A stretch of 64,000 bases of DNA. Origin: Phragmitibacter sp965284365. Its GTDB lineage: Bacteria > Verrucomicrobiota > Verrucomicrobiia > Verrucomicrobiales > Verrucomicrobiaceae. The notes beneath the pieces are model-generated. The model was not told the DNA's origin, searched no databases, and saw only the letters and a program-made list of their open reading frames with translations. Position 1 is the first letter of the stretch, and the number at the start of each line of letters is the position of its first letter. The DNA lies in contig OZ260079.1 in assembly GCA_965284365.1 (NCBI GenBank), forward strand, positions 1 to 64,000, given 5' to 3'. This document shows positions 57,666 through 64,000 of this stretch, piece by piece. The translations under genes and the position numbers were made by a program.

Positions 57666-59015
57666 ATGCGCCTCTCTCTTTCATCACTAGGCTTCCGCCT
57701 GGCGTGCCTCCCGTTGCTCGCCCTGTGGGGTAGTACCCATGCCTTGGCGGATGATCATAAGGCAGGCCTGCGTGTCATGCGGGATGAATGCCTGTCCTGC
57801 CACAAGCCAGGCAAGGCCAAGGGCGGTCTGCTGCTTCATACGCCAGACAAGCTACAGGCAGGAGGCGACAGCGGCGCTGCCGTGGTGAAAGGAAATGCCG
57901 AGGAGAGTCTTCTGTATCAAGTGCTCCTCGAGGAAGGCGACCCTCACATGCCGCCTAAAAAGCAACTGGCTCCCCAGCAGATCACCGCCCTGAAGCAATG
58001 GATCAACGCGGGCACGCCCTGGGATGAAAGCGTCTTCGACGAAGCACCCACGCCACAGAAGCGGCAAGTGGGCCCTCTGCCCAAATCGTATCAGGCCGTG
58101 CTGGCCATGGTGCCTTCGCCAGATGGTAAAATCCTGGCTGTGGCCCGGGCCGATTCCATCCTGCTGCTGGACCTCACCAATCCGGCTCACCCGGAAGTCG
58201 GCCGCCTCACCGGCCATGACACCCCAGTGCAATCCGTCGCCTGGACACCGGACGGACGGCAACTCATCAGCGGCAGCTATCAAAACCTGCTTCGCTGGGA
58301 AATGACCAGCCGCACCTTGGTCGGCCCCATCAAAGGTCCACTTCTGGGAAACCTTACGGCGCTCACGGTCGATGAGAAGGGCGATTCACTCTATGCAGCC
58401 GACGCTGAGACCGGCGGGTCAGGTTTCCTCCATGACTTTGACCTGAAATCCGGCGCTCACCGGGCCACCTGGAAGGCGCATGATGATACCATCTATGCCC
58501 TGCAGACTTCACCTGACAATGCTTCTCTTCTAACCGGCAGCGCGGACAAGCTGGTCAAACTTTGGAACCGGGAAACCCGCAAGCTGGTCTCCCTTTATGA
58601 AGGGCATACCAACCATGTGCTGGCGGTGGACTTCAACAAGGACGGCAGCCAATTGGCCTCGGCGGGCGCAGATCGCGAGATCAAGATCTGGGATGTGAAG
58701 TCGAAGGAGCAGGTCATCTCCCTGGGCAATAAAAAGAACGCCTATGCGGCTTTGGACTGGACGCCGGATGGCGCTGCGCTGGCTGTGGTCACGAGCAAGG
58801 GCGGCGGCAATGTTTACAGTGATTTCAAAGTACATGAAGGGACGCAACGCAGCGGCGGAGCCAAGGACATCCCTCTCGAATTCGTCAACAACACCCTCAC
58901 CTGTGTCAGCCTCTCCGCTGACACCAAAGTAGCCTTTGCGGGTGGGTTTGATGGCCGGATCCACATCTGGAGCGCCACCACTGGCAAGGTGGTTTCACTT
59001 CCTCCGGCACCGTAA
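57666..59015 (+). CDS. Planctomycete cytochrome C + WD40 propeller exported protein
   Basis: A 449-residue protein with a signal (RLACLPLLALWGSTHALAD). A PSCyt1 haem domain (about 35-120: RDECLSCHKPGKAKGGLLLH, HMPPKKQLAPQQI) comes first, then WD40 repeats (about 140-445). The repeats show GHDTPVQSVAWTPDGRQLIS, HDDTIYALQTSPDNASLLTG, HTNHVLAVDFNKDGSQLASA and EIKIWDV. The propeller may dock partner proteins. It is the first gene of the plus-strand operon that continues with DUF1549/1553, DUF1501 and a PPC protein. Confidence 0.9.
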   Translation: MRLSLSSLGFRLACLPLLALWGSTHALADDHKAGLRVMRDECLSCHKPGKAKGGLLLHTPDKLQAGGDSGAAVVKGNAEESLLYQVLLEEGDPHMPPKKQLAPQQITALKQWINAGTPWDESVFDEAPTPQKRQVGPLPKSYQAVLAMVPSPDGKILAVARADSILLLDLTNPAHPEVGRLTGHDTPVQSVAWTPDGRQLISGSYQNLLRWEMTSRTLVGPIKGPLLGNLTALTVDEKGDSLYAADAETGGSGFLHDFDLKSGAHRATWKAHDDTIYALQTSPDNASLLTGSADKLVKLWNRETRKLVSLYEGHTNHVLAVDFNKDGSQLASAGADREIKIWDVKSKEQVISLGNKKNAYAALDWTPDGAALAVVTSKGGGNVYSDFKVHEGTQRSGGAKDIPLEFVNNTLTCVSLSADTKVAFAGGFDGRIHIWSATTGKVVSLPPAP

Positions 59016-59058
59016 CGCTCCAGCACGACGTTCTTCCCTCTTTCGCACCTTTCCCATC

Positions 59059-61242
59059 ATGCGCCGCCTCAGCCATTTCATTCTCCTCGCACTCTTGCCA
59101 GTGACGGGACAGCTTTGTGCTGACGACAGACCGGTCAGCTTCACGAATGATGTGTTGCCGCACCTCATCAAGGCAGGTTGCGCTTCGGGAAACTGCCATG
59201 CCAAGCCGGAGGGCCAGAACAACTTCAAGCTCTCGGTCTTCGGTTACGACCCTCGCCATGACTATGAGGAGATTGTGCGGGACAATCGCGGACGTCGCAT
59301 CTCTGCCTTCGCTCCCGAGGCAAGCCTGCTGCTGAAGAAGGCCACCGGCGCGATCCCGCATGAAGGTGGCAAGCTGATTGAAGAGGGCAGCCAGGCCTAT
59401 CAGGATCTGCTTAACTGGATTCGTCAGGGCACCGAGTTCTCGGTTTCGAGCGAGGCCCAGTTGCTTTCTGTGACCGCCGCGCCGCATCGCGACACCTACA
59501 AGAAAGGGGAGCGTCAGCAGTTAAAAGTCACCGCTCATTATTCGGACAAGAGCCAACGGGATGTTACCGCCCTCGCCGACTATCTCTCGCAAAACGGGGA
59601 GATCGCCACGGTAAGCAAAGACGGCGCACTCGAGGTCGGCAGCCTGAGCGGAGAAGGCGTGCTGGTGGTCCGCTACATGGGCCATGTGGACATGGTGCGC
59701 GTCACTGTCCCATCCGAGAAGGTACTGCCGGAAAACCTCTACACGAATCTGCCCGTGTACAACGAGATTGACCGGCTCGTCTATGCCCGTCACCGCAAGC
59801 TCGGCCTTCTTCCCTCCGCCACCTGCGATGACGAAACCTTCCTGCGCCGGGCCTCCCTTGATCTCATCGGACGTCTTCCCAACGCCCAGCAGACGCGGGA
59901 GTTCATCAGCGATCGCCGCGCCGACAAACGCGCCCGGCTCGTGGACCGCCTGCTGGAGGATCCCAACTACGCCGACCACTGGGCCGTGAAATGGGGCGAC
60001 CTGATCCGGCCCAATCCTTCGCGTGTGGGCGTGAAGCCAGTTTATCTGCTCGATCAATGGATCCGCGACAGCTTCCGCCAGAACAAGCCTTACGACCAGA
60101 TGGTGCGCGAGTTGCTGACTGCGGAAGGCAGCAGCCACCAGTACGGCCCCGTGGCCATGCTGCGGGACAAGCGTGATCCCGTGGATACCAGCGCGTTCGT
60201 CGGTCAGATCTTCCTCGGCGTGCGGTTGGATTGCGCAAAGTGCCACCATCATCCCAGCGAGAAGTGGACGCAGGAGGACTACTATCAACTGGCTGCCTTC
60301 TTCGCCCGCATGAAGCGGAAGGGCCAGGCCATCTCCGCCCCGATTTCCGGCGAGCCGGAGTATTGGTGGTCTGGCGGCACCGGCGTCATCACCCATCCCG
60401 TCACGGAAGCGGTCATGACTCCCAAGCCCCCCCTGGGGCCGGAGATGCCCTATGTGGAAGGGCAGGATTCGCGGGAGCGCCTGATGGACTGGATGACGGC
60501 CAGCAACAATCCCTTCTTTGCCAAAGCCATCGTCAACCGTATCTGGTCGGATCTCCTCGGTCGCGGCATGGTCGATCCGGTGGATGACTTCCGCGTCTCC
60601 AATCCTCCAACGAATGAAGCGCTGCTGGAATGGCTGGCCCAGGATTTCATCAACAGCGGCTTTGATTTTAAGCACCTGTTACGCACCATCGCCAGTTCCC
60701 ACACCTATCAACTCAGCTCCGAGCCCAATGAGTACAATGTGGCAGACACGCAGAACTACTCCCGCTTCCTGAAACGCCGCATGAGCGCCGAGGTGCTGCT
60801 GGATGCTGTGAACGACCTGACCGGCGTGAAGGATCAGTACCAGGGGCTACCGGTAGGCTCACGCGCGGTCCAGACGTGGAATCACAAGCTCCCTTCCGAC
60901 TTCATGGATGCCTTCGGACGGCCCAATGCCAGCCTGGAGTGCCCCTGCGAACGCGACCGCAAATCCAGCGTGGTGCAGGCGCTGCACCTGATGAACTCCA
61001 GCAACCTTCAAAACAAGCTCAGCGCCGCCAACGGTCGTATCACGGAGATCGCCAAGACCGATGCCTCGAACATCGAGTTGATTACCGAAGTTTATCTTTC
61101 GACCTACAACCGCATGCCGGAGGAGCCCGAGTTGCGCACCGCGCTCCGTTTCTTCAGCAATGCCGGAAACACCCGTCAAGGCGCCCTTGAGGATCTCGCC
61201 TGGTCACTCATCAACTCCGCCGAATTTGTCTTTAATCACTAA
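59059..61242 (+). CDS. DUF1549/DUF1553 exported protein with bacterial Ig-like domain
   Basis: A 727-residue protein. Signal (MRRLSHFILLALLPVTGQLC), then a haem-like site of unusual spacing (AGCASGNCHAK, C-x4-C-H) and a Big_2-like Ig domain (about 145-220: YKKGERQQLKVTAHYSDKSQ). DUF1549 (about 230-440, with CAKCHHHP) and DUF1553 (about 470-725, IVNRIWSDLLGRGMVDPVDD) follow. ATG 59059 is chosen for the signal; an in-frame extension into the previous gene has none. It differs from the copy at 43231 by lacking LamG. It is followed within five bases by its DUF1501 partner. Confidence 0.9.
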   Translation: MRRLSHFILLALLPVTGQLCADDRPVSFTNDVLPHLIKAGCASGNCHAKPEGQNNFKLSVFGYDPRHDYEEIVRDNRGRRISAFAPEASLLLKKATGAIPHEGGKLIEEGSQAYQDLLNWIRQGTEFSVSSEAQLLSVTAAPHRDTYKKGERQQLKVTAHYSDKSQRDVTALADYLSQNGEIATVSKDGALEVGSLSGEGVLVVRYMGHVDMVRVTVPSEKVLPENLYTNLPVYNEIDRLVYARHRKLGLLPSATCDDETFLRRASLDLIGRLPNAQQTREFISDRRADKRARLVDRLLEDPNYADHWAVKWGDLIRPNPSRVGVKPVYLLDQWIRDSFRQNKPYDQMVRELLTAEGSSHQYGPVAMLRDKRDPVDTSAFVGQIFLGVRLDCAKCHHHPSEKWTQEDYYQLAAFFARMKRKGQAISAPISGEPEYWWSGGTGVITHPVTEAVMTPKPPLGPEMPYVEGQDSRERLMDWMTASNNPFFAKAIVNRIWSDLLGRGMVDPVDDFRVSNPPTNEALLEWLAQDFINSGFDFKHLLRTIASSHTYQLSSEPNEYNVADTQNYSRFLKRRMSAEVLLDAVNDLTGVKDQYQGLPVGSRAVQTWNHKLPSDFMDAFGRPNASLECPCERDRKSSVVQALHLMNSSNLQNKLSAANGRITEIAKTDASNIELITEVYLSTYNRMPEEPELRTALRFFSNAGNTRQGALEDLAWSLINSAEFVFNH

Positions 61243-61247
61243 TCAGC

Positions 61248-62588
61248 ATGAATCAGCAACCATCCTTTAACTGCAATGGCGTGGGTCGCCGCGATTTCCT
61301 GCAGATAGGTTTCGGAGCCATCGGTGGCGTCGCCTTCTCTGACATCCTGGCCATGCGCACGCAGGCGGCACAGGCCCGTGGAAAATCCAGTCCCGACCAG
61401 ATCAACTGCATCCTGATCTGGCTGGACGGCGGCCCTTCGCACTACGAGACGTTCGATCCCAAGCCGAATGCTCCCATGGAAATCCGGGGAGAGATGAAGT
61501 CCATCCCGACCTGCGTTCCTGGCGTCCACTTTTGCGAAACCGTGCCGCTGCTGGCCAAGAGCTTCGACAAGTTCAGCGTCATTCGCTCGATCTGCCACAA
61601 GGACCCCAACCACGGCGGCGGCAATCACTACCTCATGACCGGCTCGCCTACTCCGGTTCCCGTGGGTTGCGGCGCATCGGTGAGCTTCCATCCATCGTTC
61701 GGCTCCATGGTGTCTCACTCTCGCGGCGTGCGCAGCGGCTTGCCGTCCTATATGAGCCTGCCGAGCGTCTCGCGTTCCGGCGGTCCCAATTTCCTGGGCG
61801 CTCAGCACGCGCCCTTCGTGATCGGCGGCGATCCGAATAGCAAAGGCTTCCGCGTACGCGATGTCGCCATTCCTGCCGAGATCAGTGACGGGCGCGCCAT
61901 CAGCCGAAATGAACTGCGCAGTTCCCTGGACCGCATGCAGCGCATCCATGATAAGCTGGCGGAAGATCCCACTGTGGGCTTCGACCAGTTCTATCAGCAA
62001 GGGATGGAACTGGTCACTTCCACCACCGCACAGGCAGCCTTCGATCTGAGCCAGGAACCTGAAAAGGTCCGCGAGCGCTACGGCAAGAACGACTTCGGCC
62101 AGAGACTGCTGCTGGCCCGCCGCCTGGCGGAAGTCGGAGTCTCCTTCACCGTCGCTTACTGGGGCGGCTGGGACAATCACCGCGGTCTCTTCAAGACATT
62201 CAAAGACAGCCATGGTCCGAAGCTGGATCAGGGCCTGAGTGCTCTCATTACTGATCTGGATGAACGCGGCATGCTGGACAGCACGCTGGTCCTTTGCCTC
62301 GGCGAATTCGGACGCACGCCGAAGGTCAACAAAGACGCCGGTCGCGATCACTGGCCCAATGCCATGAGCGTGCTTGCCGCAGGCGCAGGTATTCCGGGCG
62401 GTCAGATCATCGGTGCCACCGATCCTAAAGGCTACTACGCCGCCGAGAACATTTATTCACCCGAGGACTTCGCCTGCTCTCTCTACACCAAGCTGGGGAT
62501 CGATCCCCACCAGGTGCTCACCACCAGCACGGGTCGCCCCATGCACCTGGTGAACGGCGGAAAGCCCATCAAAGAACTCTTTGCGTGA
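61248..62588 (+). CDS. DUF1501 exported protein, second copy
   Basis: A 446-residue protein with a Tat signal (VGRRDFLQIGFGAIGGVAFS). Marks are NCILIWLDGGPSHYETFDPK, SVIRSICHKDPNHGGGNHYL, the His-rich GGWDNHRGLFKTFK and CLGEFGRTPKVNKDAGRDHW, ending in HLVNGGKPIKELFA. It belongs to the sulfatase-like DUF1501 group and keeps the NH and RDHW residues that resemble phosphatase metal ligands. It shares the family, but little identical text, with the copy at 41919. Its TGA overlaps the GTG start of the next gene. Confidence 0.92.
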   Translation: MNQQPSFNCNGVGRRDFLQIGFGAIGGVAFSDILAMRTQAAQARGKSSPDQINCILIWLDGGPSHYETFDPKPNAPMEIRGEMKSIPTCVPGVHFCETVPLLAKSFDKFSVIRSICHKDPNHGGGNHYLMTGSPTPVPVGCGASVSFHPSFGSMVSHSRGVRSGLPSYMSLPSVSRSGGPNFLGAQHAPFVIGGDPNSKGFRVRDVAIPAEISDGRAISRNELRSSLDRMQRIHDKLAEDPTVGFDQFYQQGMELVTSTTAQAAFDLSQEPEKVRERYGKNDFGQRLLLARRLAEVGVSFTVAYWGGWDNHRGLFKTFKDSHGPKLDQGLSALITDLDERGMLDSTLVLCLGEFGRTPKVNKDAGRDHWPNAMSVLAAGAGIPGGQIIGATDPKGYYAAENIYSPEDFACSLYTKLGIDPHQVLTTSTGRPMHLVNGGKPIKELFA

Positions 62589-64000
62589 GATTGCTCCCTC
62601 CCGGTCTCCTGGGGGTCTTAGGGATGACACTGTCCATCGCGGGCAGTGCAGTCCAGGCCGCAGTCCCCTCACTGAGTTCTTTGTTTCCAGCCGGGGGCCA
62701 GACTGGCTCCCAGTTCACTCTGACCACGAATGGCAAGAGCGACGACAAGACGCGCTTCTGGACGGACGCGCCCGGGTTGGAGATTCTCCCTGCGGGCAAA
62801 CCGAATGAATGGACGGCCAGCATCGCCAAGGAGACACCGGCGGGGCTTTATCAGATCCGCCTCTTTAATCCCGAAGGCGCTTCCGAACTCCGCTGGTTCA
62901 GCGTTGGCCATCTGCCAGAGATCACGGAGGTGGAACCCAACGACGAAAACGGCAAAGGGCACCTCATCGAAAAGCTGCCCGTCTGCGTCAACGCCCGGCT
63001 GGAGAAGTCAGGTGATGTGGATGGCTACCGCATTCAGTTGAAGAAAGACCAGACGATCATCGCGCGCGTCGAAGCTTATGCGCTGGGTTCGCCCGTGGAC
63101 ATGATCTCCCACATCGTGGACCAGAACGGCACCCGCCTGCTCACCGGCAGCGACGACCGCAATCTGGATCCGTTTCTCGTTTTCACCGCCCCGGAGGCGG
63201 GAACTTATACCCTGCAACTGGCTGGCTTTGCGCATCCTCCTCAGGCCAATGTCGCCTTCGCGGGGGATAAGAACATTGTCTATCGTCTTCAGTTAAGCCA
63301 CGGCCCCGTAGTCACTCACGCTTATCCTGCCGCCGTCTTGGTGGGCCAGGAGAAAGGCGAGCTTTCCCTCCGGGGGCACATTTGGAACAAAGATCAGACA
63401 GAAGCGAAAGTTGCCGTCGATCCGAAATCGATTCGCCGACATCACCAGGGACTTGCTCTGGTGGATGTCCCCAACGCTTTCACCTCCCTCCAAGTCGTGT
63501 CTGCCAAAGCAGCGCCTCTCGCTGAGAAGGAGCCGAACGATCAGGCCACCGAGGCCATGCCTGTCAAAGTGGACTCATGGACTGGCGGCGTGATTCTGAA
63601 GAGGCGGGACACCGACCGTTTCTCTCTGGAGATGAAGAAGGGTCAGAGGATGGAAGCCAGGATTTATGCAAAGGTGCTGGGCTCGCCGTTGGATGCGACA
63701 CTACAGGTATTTGCCCCCGATGGAAAAAGCGTCGCGCTTGCCGATGATGCCGGCGATCAGTTCGATCCTTCCGTACTATGGACGGCGGCAGTTGACGGCG
63801 TCCATCAGATCGTCGTCACCGATACGCTGAGTCAGGGCGGGGCAGACCACCACTATGTGTTGAAGCTCGCTGCTCCGGCACCCGATTGCCAGGTTACTTT
63901 GACCGATGCAGCGCCCCTCACCCTCGCCCGTGGTAAGACAGTCTCCGTAAAAGTGAACGTCAAGCGCCTCAATCGTCTGGAGGGTGCCTTGGTGCTGCGT
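62585..64000 (+). CDS. PPC-domain exported protein (partial, runs off the window)
   Basis: An open frame from GTG 62585 (GTGA overlap) to the last base gives 472 codons with no stop. The signal is LLGVLGMTLSIAGSAVQAA. Two pre-peptidase C-terminal (PPC/DVUA0089-like) beta-sandwich units can be seen, each opening with an acidic turn: EVEPNDENGKGHLIEKLPVC and EKEPNDQATEAMPVKVDSW. DVDGYRIQLKKDQTIIARVE and DTDRFSLEMKKGQRMEARIY follow. Proteins like this commonly close DUF1501 operons in Planctomycetes and Verrucomicrobia. They probably bind polymer or stabilise exported partners. Confidence 0.85.
   Translation, partial: MRLLPPGLLGVLGMTLSIAGSAVQAAVPSLSSLFPAGGQTGSQFTLTTNGKSDDKTRFWTDAPGLEILPAGKPNEWTASIAKETPAGLYQIRLFNPEGASELRWFSVGHLPEITEVEPNDENGKGHLIEKLPVCVNARLEKSGDVDGYRIQLKKDQTIIARVEAYALGSPVDMISHIVDQNGTRLLTGSDDRNLDPFLVFTAPEAGTYTLQLAGFAHPPQANVAFAGDKNIVYRLQLSHGPVVTHAYPAAVLVGQEKGELSLRGHIWNKDQTEAKVAVDPKSIRRHHQGLALVDVPNAFTSLQVVSAKAAPLAEKEPNDQATEAMPVKVDSWTGGVILKRRDTDRFSLEMKKGQRMEARIYAKVLGSPLDATLQVFAPDGKSVALADDAGDQFDPSVLWTAAVDGVHQIVVTDTLSQGGADHHYVLKLAAPAPDCQVTLTDAAPLTLARGKTVSVKVNVKRLNRLEGALVLR

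Noticed and set aside
61239..62351. 370-codon minus-strand open frame
   Set aside because: Fully antisense to the DUF1501 gene, which has clear family motifs.
1..64000. CRISPR array, tRNA or rRNA genes
   Set aside because: No regularly spaced direct repeats and no tRNA/rRNA-like stretches were found by reading.

Overview
The window looks like a chromosome segment from a member of the Verrucomicrobiota (PVC superphylum). This is inferred from protein families. The right half is full of the exported DUF1501, DUF1549/DUF1553, DUF1552 and DUF1587/1592/1588/1585 proteins and PVC-type haem-binding propeller/HEAT proteins that are typical of Verrucomicrobia and Planctomycetes. Most of these carry Sec or twin-arginine (RRxFL) signals. 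No rRNA, tRNA, CRISPR array, transposase or integrase gene was found.

Region 1 (1-16.9 kb) is a metal-resistance island. A CusB/CusA-type RND pump is translationally coupled to a P2A-type cation ATPase. A three-gene anti-sigma / periplasmic sensor / ECF sigma module follows, in the order known for CnrYXH. It is flanked by three copies of one promoter-like motif in front of small secreted or membrane genes. Then come a YHS-like metal protein, a Cu+ P1B-ATPase, a PocR-AraC regulator, several very small Cys-rich secreted proteins, a remnant of a second CusA, and an attC-like imperfect palindrome. An aspartic-protease-like exported protein ends the region.

Region 2 (17.2-25.2 kb) is a nitric-oxide cluster. 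It holds an Rrf2 regulator with three Cys, a dihaem cytochrome c, NnrS, a quinol-type NO reductase, a PNPOx-like protein, a DUF1275 membrane protein and an exported YHS-truncated-haemoglobin fusion.

Region 3 (25.3-34.6 kb) is a stress and housekeeping patchwork. It contains an HU/IHF-like protein, MscL, a broken MFS transporter, an adenylate kinase paralogue, and a tight set of three: a HAD-phosphatase/HerA-like ATPase fusion, a DsbA-NhaA antiporter fusion and a tandem universal stress protein.

Region 4 (34.7-64 kb) is the PVC exported-protein region. One long minus-strand operon (46.9 down to 34.7 kb) runs from a LamG/cytochrome/DUF1549/DUF1553 protein through DUF1501, two sugar-dehydrogenase-like cytochromes, an exported HpcH/HpaI aldolase and a glycerophosphodiesterase lipoprotein. 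Divergent from it are a DUF1552-DUF1592 pair, exported phosphatases (metallophosphoesterase, PhoD) and an acetyl-xylan-esterase-like hydrolase. A second plus-strand operon follows (cytochrome/WD40, DUF1549/1553, DUF1501, PPC-domain protein) and runs off the end. In general knowledge such sets are linked to turnover of complex organic matter at the envelope, but the substrate here is not readable from sequence.
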